In this document: positions 1 to 8,021 of the stretch, in pieces
Layout of the letters: every line of letters starts with the position of its first letter
How positions within the stretch are numbered: the stretch's first letter is position 1
NCBI GenBank assembly: GCA_030636465.1
Contig: DAOVWW010000012.1
Span: 1-11,819 of the forward strand
Direction: 5' to 3'
Length of the DNA stretch: 11,819 nucleotides
Origin: Gammaproteobacteria bacterium
Lineage (GTDB): Bacteria > Pseudomonadota > Gammaproteobacteria > BMS3Bbin11
Notes under the pieces: model-generated
Seen by the model: the letters and a program-made list of their open reading frames with translations, nothing else
The model's database searches: none
What the model was told of the DNA's origin: nothing
Translations under genes and position numbers: made by a program

Positions 1-137
1 CCCTCAAGCCTGTGCACGGTTTGCTGAAGCATCGTTTCCTCACCCAGTAAATGGTGGAACTGTTTAGGATAAAACTCACGTGACATAGGCCACAGACGTG
101 TACCCGAGCCCCCAGACATTATCAATGGAACAATCAC
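1..137 (-). CDS. manC: Mannose-1-phosphate guanylyltransferase, N-terminal fragment (3' end beyond window)
   Basis: Transfers GMP from GTP to mannose-1-phosphate, giving GDP-mannose for surface polysaccharide. Only the first 45 codons are in the window. They contain the nucleotidyltransferase signature [13 protein letters not shown] (residues 8-20), followed by YPKQF (23-27) and a TMLQQT segment, which is diagnostic of the ManC/AlgA/CpsB/RfbM family. The start is GTG at 137-135: an AGAGG lies 6 bases upstream, no ATG precedes the signature, and the frame is closed by the stop of the upstream gene. It begins 21 bases after the wbpM-like stop, so it is the next gene of the same operon. Whether a C-terminal phosphomannose isomerase domain follows cannot be seen. 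GDP-mannose may be used directly or converted to GDP-rhamnose, GDP-fucose or similar by genes outside the window. Confidence 0.9.
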   Translation of the reverse strand, partial: MIVPLIMSGGSGTRLWPMSREFYPKQFHHLLGEETMLQQTVHRLE

Positions 138-158
138 TATCTTCCTCTGCTTTGTAAT

Positions 159-2039
159 TTATGCTGCATTGTCACCTTCCACTTTTTTGCTGACGTGTTG
201 CTGTGTCATTTCTGGAACCAGTTTACAGATAAGTTTCTTCAGCTCTTTCATATTAAATTCGTCTACAGCCTGCTGAAACTCACCCATAGATTTGACTAGC
301 GTCGGCCAGTCAGTTTTCCTGCTCATTGCCAGCATCACTTTTTCGTGGCTGGTGTCGGTTAGATCTTCATCACTATGAAACAGTTCTTCATGCAATTTCT
401 CGCCTGGCCTTAGACCTGTAAACTCGATTTTAATATCCTCACCGGGAATTTTTCCAGATAGTCGAATCATTTGTTCCGCAAGATATAACACCTTCACTGG
501 CTCCCCCATATCCAGAACAAATATTTCCCCGCCATTACCCATCACTGTGGTCTGCAGTATCAAGCGGCAAGCTTCAGAAATAGTCATAAAATAGCGGCTG
601 ATGTTTTTGTCCGTGACAGTGACCGGCCCGCCTTTCTGTATCTGTTTTCTGAATAGAGGTACAACGCTACCTGCTGATCCCAGAACATTGCCGAAACGGG
701 TTGTTATAAAACGAGTAGTAGAACGTTCGTCCATAGTCTGGCAAATAATTTCAGCCACCCGCTTGGTTGCCCCCATGATATTTCCAGGGTTGACTGCTTT
801 GTCAGTAGAAACCATGACAAAGTCGCTGCAATTATATTTATCTGCCAGGCTAGCGACGTTCCAGCTACCGATGACATTATTTCTTACCGCTACACGGATC
901 TTATCTTCCAGCATAGGTACATGTTTGTATGCCGCTGCATGAAATACCACGTCAGGCTGATAAGTTTTAAACAAATACTCCAGCCCGGCAAGATCACAAA
1001 CATCGCCCAGTTCACAACTTAGTTGAAGATCGGGTAAGGATTGCTGTAGCTCTTTCTCTATCGAGTAAAGATTGTATTCACTCTGATCCAGCACAATTAA
1101 ACGCTGGATATCCACTTTGCTTATCTGTCGGCATAGCTCAGAACCAATCGATCCACCACCACCGGTAACCAGAACTGTTTTATCTTTCAAGCGGTTTACA
1201 ATTTCTGTGCGGTCCAGCATGACTGGAGCTCGACCTAACAGGTCTTCTATCTGAACTTCTCTAATCTCATTGATACTTACCTTGCCGCTAACCAGTGACT
1301 GCAACTTTGGCAGGGTACGAAAAGGCAGGCCTGACATTTCGCATATTTCCACGATGCGTCGCATTTGGTCTGAACTGGCGCTGGGTAAGGCCAGCATAAT
1401 CAGGTCTGCATCCCACTGGCCGGCAACACTGGATATACTTTCAATATTGGAAACGACTCGTATACCATGAATTTCCTGTCCCTGCTTGGCTGGATCATCA
1501 TCTACGAAGGCAACTGGAGCATACACAGCAGGCCGCATTCTCAACAGGTCCCGTACCAACCCTTCTCCTGCTGAACCAGCACCCACTACAAGCACGCGTT
1601 CTGCCGCTTCTTTAGCAAGGCTATGGTCTTTGATCAGACGATAGCTGAGACGTGTTCCGCCGAGTAATAAAATAAGCACAATGGCATCGATGATAAACAC
1701 TGAGCGAGGAACATACTCGAGGCGAGTAAGGAAAAAAATCACCACAGCAGCCATCGCCGTAGAGACCACTACAGCACGAACGATGCGGCTTAAATCCGGT
1801 AATGAGGCAAAACGCCATATACCGCGGTAAAGACCAAAATAGATAAAGGTACTACCCTGAATCAACACCACCAGCGGCAGCAAGTCCAGGGCTCGTTCCA
1901 GCAAATGATCGGGATATTCGCCAATCTTGTATCGAATCCAGTAAGCCAGCATCCAGGCAACGGGAATCATGATGACATCGTGCACAAGCGCTGCCCAGCG
2001 TGTTTTGAGCAGCCTCAGTGATGTGCTAATTTTTGACAT
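159..2039 (-). CDS. wbpM: WbpM-like membrane-bound UDP-GlcNAc 4,6-dehydratase (CapD/FlaA1 family, long form)
   Basis: Expected reaction: UDP-GlcNAc to UDP-4-keto-6-deoxy-GlcNAc, the precursor of UDP-QuiNAc and UDP-FucNAc. At 626 residues it has the length of the long, membrane-anchored form. Four hydrophobic helices lie at roughly 15-35, 52-70, 85-105 and 112-128. A first nucleotide-binding fold follows, with GAGSAG at 153-158, and then the catalytic SDR domain with TGGGGSIGSE at 292-301, STDKA at 411-415 and MGATK at 422-426. The usual YxxxK is MxxxK here, as is characteristic of the WbpM subgroup (a Ser-Met-Lys set), so this is not a damaged site. The conserved GLRPGEK loop is at 542-548. 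The ATG at 2039 has AAGG 6 bases upstream. It sits 27 bases after the WbpL-like gene and 21 before manC. A different epimerisation outcome cannot be excluded from sequence alone. Confidence 0.9.
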   Translation of the reverse strand: MSKISTSLRLLKTRWAALVHDVIMIPVAWMLAYWIRYKIGEYPDHLLERALDLLPLVVLIQGSTFIYFGLYRGIWRFASLPDLSRIVRAVVVSTAMAAVVIFFLTRLEYVPRSVFIIDAIVLILLLGGTRLSYRLIKDHSLAKEAAERVLVVGAGSAGEGLVRDLLRMRPAVYAPVAFVDDDPAKQGQEIHGIRVVSNIESISSVAGQWDADLIMLALPSASSDQMRRIVEICEMSGLPFRTLPKLQSLVSGKVSINEIREVQIEDLLGRAPVMLDRTEIVNRLKDKTVLVTGGGGSIGSELCRQISKVDIQRLIVLDQSEYNLYSIEKELQQSLPDLQLSCELGDVCDLAGLEYLFKTYQPDVVFHAAAYKHVPMLEDKIRVAVRNNVIGSWNVASLADKYNCSDFVMVSTDKAVNPGNIMGATKRVAEIICQTMDERSTTRFITTRFGNVLGSAGSVVPLFRKQIQKGGPVTVTDKNISRYFMTISEACRLILQTTVMGNGGEIFVLDMGEPVKVLYLAEQMIRLSGKIPGEDIKIEFTGLRPGEKLHEELFHSDEDLTDTSHEKVMLAMSRKTDWPTLVKSMGEFQQAVDEFNMKELKKLICKLVPEMTQQHVSKKVEGDNAA

Positions 2040-2053
2040 TGCCGACCTTGTTA

Positions 2054-2075
2054 GGTTAATTACTGGTTAATTACT
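2054..2075. repeat. Perfect 11-bp tandem duplication across the stop codon of the WbpL-like gene
   Basis: The unit GGTTAATTACT (plus strand) occurs twice back to back, at 2054-2064 and 2065-2075. Read on the minus strand it is AGTAATTAACC twice. The first translated copy encodes Ser-Asn-stop, so the protein sequence is the same with one or two copies. The duplication only lengthens the short spacer before the downstream gene's ribosome binding site. Confidence 0.85.
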
Positions 2076-3083
2076 TTTGAATCGCTTAAAACGTGAGTTT
2101 ACCAGAAACATCAGCAAGCTTAGCACTCCCATAGTCATCGCAATTGCGAATGGAGCAGAAATTTTTTCTGCGACCAGTAAACTTGCCAGTAGCGCTAGAA
2201 AAACATCTATTATCAGTACAGCGAGACTAACCTGAACGTGGCTGTATCCCGACTGCACAGCACGCTGGTAGTAATGTGAACGATGAGCCTGCCACCATTT
2301 CTCTTTCTTGATTATCCTGTGTAGCAAGGTAAAGCCCGCATCGGTTAAATATACAGCGTAAAGAATCAGAAAGGCCAAAAACGGAATACCCTGCGTGCTT
2401 GTACCAAAAATGGCCAGGGTGGCAAAAAACCCACCAAGGGCCAGGCTTCCCACATCGCCCATGAATATTTTTGCCGGTGACCAGTTCCAGCGTAAAAACC
2501 CCAAAGCTGCACCCGCTACGGCAATACAAATAAAAGCGGCACTCAATGAGTCTGCCATAGTGAACCAATAGGCAGTAGTGGTTCCAAGCACTATTGTTTC
2601 TATAGCAGAAATTCCATCAATACCGTCCATGAAATTATAGATATTTGCCATCCATACTATCCACAGGATACTTAGCAAAAAGATAAGCACGTTAATGAGC
2701 GTCAATGCCCACAATGATGTATTCCATAACAACCAGACACTGGATACAGCTGCGATCAGTAACTGAATGAAAAATCGGGATGATGCAGATAAATCGTGCT
2801 TATCGTCCTGCCAGCCTAACAGGGCAAAAGCAAGAGTGGTGAATAACAGGCACAATAGCAGGTCAAGCTGTGCTGCCGGGAAAAAGAGGGACAGGCCTGC
2901 GCTCAAAATCAAAACAACCACGATGGCTATCCCTCCACCTCGGGGGGTAGGGACAGAGTGTGAGCTACGGCTATTGGGAATATCCAACATGTCCTTAGCC
3001 AGTGCATACCGCCTGACACGTGAAGTAAGAAACCAGGACAAGTACAGGCTAACGATAAAACAAAGCAGGAAAAGACTAATCAC
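2067..3083 (-). CDS. wbpL: WecA/WbpL-like undecaprenyl-phosphate N-acetylhexosamine-1-phosphate transferase (GT4, MraY superfamily)
   Basis: Polytopic inner-membrane enzyme that starts the chain by moving a HexNAc-1-phosphate from its UDP donor to undecaprenyl phosphate on the cytoplasmic face. The 338 residues are almost entirely membrane helices, and every family hallmark is present: [18 protein letters not shown] (34-51), the Mg-binding DD pair at 93-94, [11 protein letters not shown] (147-157), FMGD (207-210) and the HxxH-type loop HRSH (267-270). The start is GTG at 3083, just after an in-frame stop, which restores the normal first helix; the next ATG, codon 32, would remove it. The ribosome binding site is weak, suggesting low or coupled translation. 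The stop of the 985-residue gene is 33 bases upstream. Neighbours with WbpM- and WbpV-like activities suggest the donor is UDP-QuiNAc or UDP-FucNAc rather than UDP-GlcNAc, but this is inference. Confidence 0.88.
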   Translation of the reverse strand: MISLFLLCFIVSLYLSWFLTSRVRRYALAKDMLDIPNSRSSHSVPTPRGGGIAIVVVLILSAGLSLFFPAAQLDLLLCLLFTTLAFALLGWQDDKHDLSASSRFFIQLLIAAVSSVWLLWNTSLWALTLINVLIFLLSILWIVWMANIYNFMDGIDGISAIETIVLGTTTAYWFTMADSLSAAFICIAVAGAALGFLRWNWSPAKIFMGDVGSLALGGFFATLAIFGTSTQGIPFLAFLILYAVYLTDAGFTLLHRIIKKEKWWQAHRSHYYQRAVQSGYSHVQVSLAVLIIDVFLALLASLLVAEKISAPFAIAMTMGVLSLLMFLVNSRFKRFKSN

Positions 3084-3116
3084 TGTCTAAATACCGTCGC
3101 TGCAATCAGGACACAT

Positions 3117-6074
3117 CTACCAGACACTGGCATACGCGGCAAGCTGTGACTGGCTGGACTGCACAGGATCATATAATTGCTGATACCAGTACACAGTCTT
3201 CTCTATGCCCTGCTCCATCGAATAAGGTGGCTGCCAGTCCAGAGTTTTACGTACATGCGCAGAATTAATTACCAGGGATTGTACCAGCCGGTCTACCGTG
3301 GATCGCTCACCACCCACAGCGGCCAGCACTTGCATGACTTCAACTGATATTGGAAATAAGCGAGGAGTTACACCTAGTCCATTTGCTAACATATGAATCA
3401 ATACTGGTGTTGATACGCCTTCACTGTCACTGACCAGGAATGTTTGCCCTGCAGCGCCTGGATGCACAATTGACAAAGCCAGGATGTCAACCAGGTTCTC
3501 AAGATAAATAAAGCTTCGGCGGTTATCTACGGCCGCCAGCGGTAATGGTATGCCTTTTTCAACCAGTTTCATCAGGCGCAGAAAGTTTGCTTTCACTCCC
3601 GGCCCATAAACAAGTGGTGGACGGACAATAACAACTTCCATTTCAGAGGATGATTCTATATCTCGAAGCAGGCTTTCTGCTGCGAGTTTGCTTTTTGCAT
3701 AGCCACCTTCTGGAAAGAGATCGATAAATTCAGTTACTGATTTATTTTGATCACTGGATTCACCATGTACTTTGACACTGCTGACATAGACAAAGCGTTT
3801 AATTCCTGCATTGGCTGCAGCACTGGCAAGGCGCCTGGTCACATCAACATTCAAACGGGTACACTGTAAACTTGCCTGCTCTGAGAGATTCCCTGCTCTT
3901 TCATGAACATATCCTGCAAGGTGCACCACCGCATCAACGCCTGCAAGCATCTCCGTCCAGTTATGCACCTTGCAGAGGTCATCGATGATTACAGGTGTCA
4001 GCCGGCTACCGAGATCATGCAATTGACGTACATCCCGCAACACCGCCAATACCTCACAGCCCTGAGCCACAAGATAGCGACATAGAGAGAATCCGATAAA
4101 TCCACCCGCACCGGTTACCAGAACTTTTTTCCCTTTTAAATCAGTTAATCTTGATACGTCATTTTCTGTCATCATAGACAGAGAACGATTCTGATTATAA
4201 TAAGAGGTCTCCAGAAAACCTCTAGGGCTATAAGAAAAGTCATCAACTGCAAGACTATGGTCGAAGCAAAAGTCCTGCTCCATGCGATCAATCATCGCCG
4301 GGTTAATATGACCGAGCCCGGGTAGTACAGATACTATTCTTGTCATGCTATATAGTAACGAACGACTAACAACAAATAACCTTTTTTTACGTCCCAGCAC
4401 ATCAAAAACCAGATCAACCATGCTCTGGTAACTCAGTGTTTCACCACCACTCAGATTATAATCCTGTTTAAACGTCACCTCGTTATGCAGCACCTTTATG
4501 CAGGCATCTGCCAGATCATCAGCATGAACAGGCTGGCGACAACCTTTGCCCTCACCGGTCATAAAAAAGCAGCCAAAGCGCCGAATGAACCGGGCAATAG
4601 AGAAAATATTTTTATCCATGCCACAGCCGTATACCAGCGTAGGCCTGAATAGCGTCCAGTTCACTCCGCGTTTCTGACATTCCTCAATCAAGAGCTCTTC
4701 AGCCTTAGCCAGGCGACTGGCAAGCGTACTGTCGGCAGGATTACTCGATTCAATTTTTGTATAGCGGGAGGTTGAGCTAAAAAACACCAGCCGTTGCATG
4801 CCCTGGTCGGCCATCTCATTAATTCTTGCAGCCAGCAGCCATACCGGCGCCAACGAGATTACTGTCTTAGTATTAGCGGGCAGGGATATTTCAGCTTCTG
4901 ATTCCAGGTTCAATTCACACCATTGCAGATCACTGACACCTGTGCTGATTACTTTCTTTCTGCTTGCGGCTGAGACTGGGTAACCTGCATTGATCAATCT
5001 GGGCAGAAGAAAATGACCAATCTGGCTGCGAGCGCCCAAAACTAGAACTCTATCGCTCTCCGGTCGACTGGTATTTGACTTAAATTGTAGAAATGATGGA
5101 TCGAGGCTATCCTCAGCTACGGAAACAAAAACACCCTTAATACGTTTACAAATATTGCACAGAAAACGAGTGAATCCATGAAATAGATGTTTGGATACCA
5201 GTACAAGAAAACGAAACCAGACACCCAGGGCAACGACAATCACCATCGGCCAGGGATATCTGCGCAGAAAAAACTTATTGTAAAAACGCATCATGCCCTT
5301 ATGCATATGCCACATCACCCGAACCGGGCGCTGCTTACTGCTAAACCCCTGGTGATGAATAACTTCTACATCGGGAACAAACAGAACCTTGTAACCCTTG
5401 AGGTGGAAGCGCATACACCAGTCTAGGTCTTCACAATGCAGGAAATATCCTTCATCTAGCGGCCCGACATCCTCCAGAGATTGACGACTAACCAGCATCA
5501 GGGAACCCGAAATTGCATCAACTTCAGTTGGCCCCTGGGGTAAAGGTTCAGCAGACATATCGAAGCCCTGCAGCCATTCAGTTGAACGGGTGAAATGGGA
5601 CAGGCCCAGGACACGCACAAAGGTTCTCCAGGGCGTTGGGACTCGGCGTCGGCAGCCTTTCTGTTCAGTGCCGTCCGGGTTCATAACCCGGCAGCCAACC
5701 ATGCCCGCCTGCCCATCATCATGAAAAACATTTACTAGCCGGCTGATGGTGTCTGGTTTGATTAGGCAATCAGGATTCAGAAACAGTATGAAATCGCCTT
5801 CCGCCTGCTTCAGCGCGACATTATTTGCAGTGGCGAACCCCAGGTTGCTGTCGTTATGTATAACCGTTAAACGAGGGTCATCGCCGAACTCCTGCTGCAG
5901 CAGACGAATGGAGTTATCTGCAGAGGCATTGTCCGAGACAATGATATTTACCGGCCGGTCGGAAGCAAATGCCTGCCTGACAGAACGAACGAGAAGTTCA
6001 CCGCCATTGAAGTTGACGATGATTATAGTAATGCGTTCTTTATTAGTCTCAGACATTCTGGATTTATTATTCAT
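3117..6074 (-). CDS. Three-domain fusion: GT2 glycosyltransferase + degenerate SDR + WbpK/WbpV-like NAD-dependent sugar-nucleotide reductase/epimerase
   Basis: The single 985-residue frame holds three units usually found as separate proteins. (1) A GT2 domain, about 14-270: VNFNGG (20-25), DNASADNS (48-55), LNPD (99-102), SGSLML (189-194) and EDLD (215-218), of the WbbL-like rhamnosyltransferase type. A hydrophobic stretch at 276-294 probably touches the membrane. (2) An SDR fold, about 342-630: the nucleotide motif reads GARSQIG (347-353), with Ser for the middle Gly, and the YxxxK position appears as SRLAK (453-457), without the Tyr. (3) A complete extended SDR, about 648-965: GAGGFIG (655-661), VSSVKVHG (764-771) and YAKSK (792-796); its C-terminal part resembles WbpK/WbpV 4-ketoreductases. 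That activity fits the flanking WbpL- and WbpM-like genes. The start ATG overlaps the upstream gene by 8 bases; ATG codon 7 (6056) is an alternative. No stop or frameshift separates the domains. Confidence 0.85.
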   Translation of the reverse strand: MNNKSRMSETNKERITIIIVNFNGGELLVRSVRQAFASDRPVNIIVSDNASADNSIRLLQQEFGDDPRLTVIHNDSNLGFATANNVALKQAEGDFILFLNPDCLIKPDTISRLVNVFHDDGQAGMVGCRVMNPDGTEQKGCRRRVPTPWRTFVRVLGLSHFTRSTEWLQGFDMSAEPLPQGPTEVDAISGSLMLVSRQSLEDVGPLDEGYFLHCEDLDWCMRFHLKGYKVLFVPDVEVIHHQGFSSKQRPVRVMWHMHKGMMRFYNKFFLRRYPWPMVIVVALGVWFRFLVLVSKHLFHGFTRFLCNICKRIKGVFVSVAEDSLDPSFLQFKSNTSRPESDRVLVLGARSQIGHFLLPRLINAGYPVSAASRKKVISTGVSDLQWCELNLESEAEISLPANTKTVISLAPVWLLAARINEMADQGMQRLVFFSSTSRYTKIESSNPADSTLASRLAKAEELLIEECQKRGVNWTLFRPTLVYGCGMDKNIFSIARFIRRFGCFFMTGEGKGCRQPVHADDLADACIKVLHNEVTFKQDYNLSGGETLSYQSMVDLVFDVLGRKKRLFVVSRSLLYSMTRIVSVLPGLGHINPAMIDRMEQDFCFDHSLAVDDFSYSPRGFLETSYYNQNRSLSMMTENDVSRLTDLKGKKVLVTGAGGFIGFSLCRYLVAQGCEVLAVLRDVRQLHDLGSRLTPVIIDDLCKVHNWTEMLAGVDAVVHLAGYVHERAGNLSEQASLQCTRLNVDVTRRLASAAANAGIKRFVYVSSVKVHGESSDQNKSVTEFIDLFPEGGYAKSKLAAESLLRDIESSSEMEVVIVRPPLVYGPGVKANFLRLMKLVEKGIPLPLAAVDNRRSFIYLENLVDILALSIVHPGAAGQTFLVSDSEGVSTPVLIHMLANGLGVTPRLFPISVEVMQVLAAVGGERSTVDRLVQSLVINSAHVRKTLDWQPPYSMEQGIEKTVYWYQQLYDPVQSSQSQLAAYASVW

Positions 6075-7053
6075 TACGATTGAAGTATGGTGTAAAAAAA
6101 CCTCGTGACATTTTCTTTCTCAGCTCCCTGGAACTGATTCGGCTTTTTGACTGGATTTCTTTCCGCCTTTTCCATGCCCCGGGCAAACCTTTAATAGCAT
6201 CAATTTTAGAACGTAATATTACGCCTGTTTTACCCCTCAGTGTGAACAGTATAATACTCGCGACATTGTACAATAGATGCTGTGGCAAGTAGATCCAGAC
6301 CCACGGTGACGGCATGTTCATCAAATAGACCCAGACCTGGTTTCTATGCCCATAATAGACCTGAAAATCGCTGTATTTACCCACCACACCGGAGCCCTCA
6401 TGAGTAACGATAGCATCGGCTATATAGAAACAGCTGTAACCCAGAGACTGCAATCTTAAACCCAGATCCACATCCTCCATGTAGCAGAAAAACTCTTCGT
6501 TAAAACCACCCACTTCGAGGTATATATCACGTCGAAACAGTGCTGCTGCACCTGAGGGAGAGAGAATTTCACCGCTTTGCTTTCGTCGATCAGCAGACTT
6601 ACCATAATCCCGCCTCCAGTTTGCCCCGGAAACATGATAAACGTCACCAGTGCCATCGAGTCGATTCTCTTCCATCGCCAGCATCCGGCAACCGAAGAAG
6701 AGATAATCCGGATGACTTTTTGCACCGGCTAATAATTTTTCCAGCCAGTCCGGAGTGGCATATGCATCCGGGTTTAGCAAAACCACCCATTCCATATCTG
6801 TCAGCTTTTCAACAGCACGATTATTGGCAACGGCAAAACCTATATTCTCTGCGAGTTCCAGAACCTCCAACCATGGAAAGCTGATTTTGATCTGATCAGC
6901 TGAAAAATTATCACTATTATTGTCGACCAGCAATACCCGATCTGCCTGGCGGGTTTGCTTGCTTAAAGCCTGCAAACACCTCTGCAGCAGTTCTCCGCCA
7001 TTATAGTTAACAATGATGACAGCAACTGTCTCCGACAATCTCTTATGCTCCAC
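6067..7053 (-). CDS. GT2 glycosyltransferase, WbbL-like (probable rhamnosyl- or related transferase)
   Basis: Cytoplasmic inverting transferase, probably adding one sugar to the lipid-linked chain; donor and acceptor cannot be read from sequence. The 328 residues hold a GT-A fold with VNYNGGELL (15-23), DNNSDN (44-49), LNPDA (93-97; NPD replaces a strict DXD), PSGAAALF (166-173) and the EDVDLGLR acidic motif (193-200). A hydrophobic segment near 250-272 and a basic C-terminus suggest peripheral membrane binding. The longest start is GTG at 7053, without a clear ribosome binding site. A TTG at 7038 has GGAG 9 bases upstream and would begin MSETVAV, echoing the MSET of the downstream fusion gene (codon 7 there), so the shorter form is a serious alternative. 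It overlaps the downstream gene by 8 bases, implying translational coupling. Confidence 0.87.
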   Translation of the reverse strand: MEHKRLSETVAVIIVNYNGGELLQRCLQALSKQTRQADRVLLVDNNSDNFSADQIKISFPWLEVLELAENIGFAVANNRAVEKLTDMEWVVLLNPDAYATPDWLEKLLAGAKSHPDYLFFGCRMLAMEENRLDGTGDVYHVSGANWRRDYGKSADRRKQSGEILSPSGAAALFRRDIYLEVGGFNEEFFCYMEDVDLGLRLQSLGYSCFYIADAIVTHEGSGVVGKYSDFQVYYGHRNQVWVYLMNMPSPWVWIYLPQHLLYNVASIILFTLRGKTGVILRSKIDAIKGLPGAWKRRKEIQSKSRISSRELRKKMSRGFFTPYFNRNE

Positions 7054-7062
7054 TTAATATGA

Positions 7063-7078
7063 CTGGCTTGTGTGCCAG
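7063..7078 (-). other. Small inverted repeat just upstream of the 7053 start
   Basis: CTGGC and GCCAG flank a 6-base loop in the 29-base spacer between two glycosyltransferase genes. The stem is only 5 bp and has no U-run, so it is not a convincing terminator. It could affect initiation at the weak GTG start, or it may be chance. Confidence 0.3.
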
Positions 7079-7082
7079 ATTT

Positions 7083-8021
7083 TTATAACAGTGACTGCCG
7101 CACGACATAAATGGGTTTATTTTGTGCTTCATGGTAGGTGCGGGTCATCAGTTCGCCAAGCAGGCCAAAAGTAATAAACTGCAGCCCTATAAACATCAGC
7201 AGCACAGCCAGTAACAATAAAGGCCTGTCACCCATCGGCATATCATAGAAAAACCGTTGAATAGTCATGACGAAAGAAATAGCAAAACCTAAGGCTCCGC
7301 TGGCCATGCCTATACCACCAAAAAAATGTATTGGACGTGCCGAATATTGCAGTAGAAATTTGACCGTAATGAGATCAAGGATCACACGGAAGGTTCTTGA
7401 AATACCGTATTTACTGGTACCTGCAACACGGGCGCGGTGATTGACTTTCACTTCGGCAATGCGTACTCCCATCCAGCTGGCTATGGCCGGAATAAATCGA
7501 TGCATTTCACCATATAAACGTATATTTTCTATGACCTCTTTGCGGAATGCCTTAAGGCTGCAGCCGTAATCATGTAATTTTACACCGGTGATTTTCGAAA
7601 TCAGGCCATTGGCAATTTTTGATGGCAGTTTTCGTGACAACCAGGCATCCTGCCGGTCAAATCGCCAGCCACTGACCAGGTCATAACCTTCATTAATTTT
7701 ATCCAGCAGCATGGGGATGTCATTCGGGTCATTCTGACGGTCGGAATCCATGGTGATAATGACATCACCGCTGGCATGATCGAAGCCGGCTGCTAGCCCT
7801 GCAGTCTGGCCAAAATTCCTGCGAAACTGAATGACTTTTATGCATTTATTCTGCTCCCGGAGTTCGCTAAGGATTTCAAAGCTTCGGTCGGTACTGCCGT
7901 CATCGATATAGATAATTTCATAATCTACATCCATTTTTTCTACGACACCGACAATTTCGGTGTTCATTGCTTGCAGATTTTCTTCCTCATTGAGTACGGG
8001 AAGAATGATTGAAATATTCAA
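7083..8021 (-). CDS. Polyprenyl-phosphate glycosyltransferase (GT2, DPM1/GtrB/ArnC-like)
   Basis: Members of this family transfer a sugar from a nucleotide donor to polyprenyl phosphate at the cytoplasmic face, making Und-P-sugar for later use on the periplasmic side. The 312 residues show the full family layout: ILPVLNEEENL (6-16), DDGSTD (40-45), RNFGQTAGLAAG (68-79), the metal-binding DSDRQNDP (92-99), then HRF and a GTSKYG motif before two C-terminal membrane helices at about 233-255 and 268-290. The start is TTG at 8021, fixed by a strong AGGAG 6 bases upstream and by the family's usual N-terminus, since no ATG lies nearby. It follows the only large gap of the operon. A dedicated small flippase (GtrA/ArnE-like) would be expected but is not in the window. 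Sugar specificity is unknown. Confidence 0.88.
   Translation of the reverse strand: MNISIILPVLNEEENLQAMNTEIVGVVEKMDVDYEIIYIDDGSTDRSFEILSELREQNKCIKVIQFRRNFGQTAGLAAGFDHASGDVIITMDSDRQNDPNDIPMLLDKINEGYDLVSGWRFDRQDAWLSRKLPSKIANGLISKITGVKLHDYGCSLKAFRKEVIENIRLYGEMHRFIPAIASWMGVRIAEVKVNHRARVAGTSKYGISRTFRVILDLITVKFLLQYSARPIHFFGGIGMASGALGFAISFVMTIQRFFYDMPMGDRPLLLLAVLLMFIGLQFITFGLLGELMTRTYHEAQNKPIYVVRQSLL

Noticed and set aside
601..942. 113-codon plus-strand open frame
   Set aside because: Lies wholly antisense to the catalytic domain of the WbpM-like gene; no family motifs, low-complexity translation.
422..1000. Inactive WbpM because the YxxxK tyrosine is Met
   Set aside because: MxxxK (here MGATK) is the established active form in the WbpM subgroup, so it is not a defect.
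2767..3090. 107-codon plus-strand open frame
   Set aside because: Antisense to the membrane-helix-rich WbpL-like gene; no ribosome binding site or recognisable domain.
3117..4175. Separate gene for the last SDR domain, starting at the double ATG 4175/4172
   Set aside because: No Shine-Dalgarno precedes these codons and the frame is continuous with the upstream domains; a fusion is the simpler reading, though internal initiation is not excluded.
5746..6108. 120-codon plus-strand open frame
   Set aside because: Antisense to the start of the fusion gene and the end of the previous one, whose GT2 motifs are unmistakable on the minus strand.
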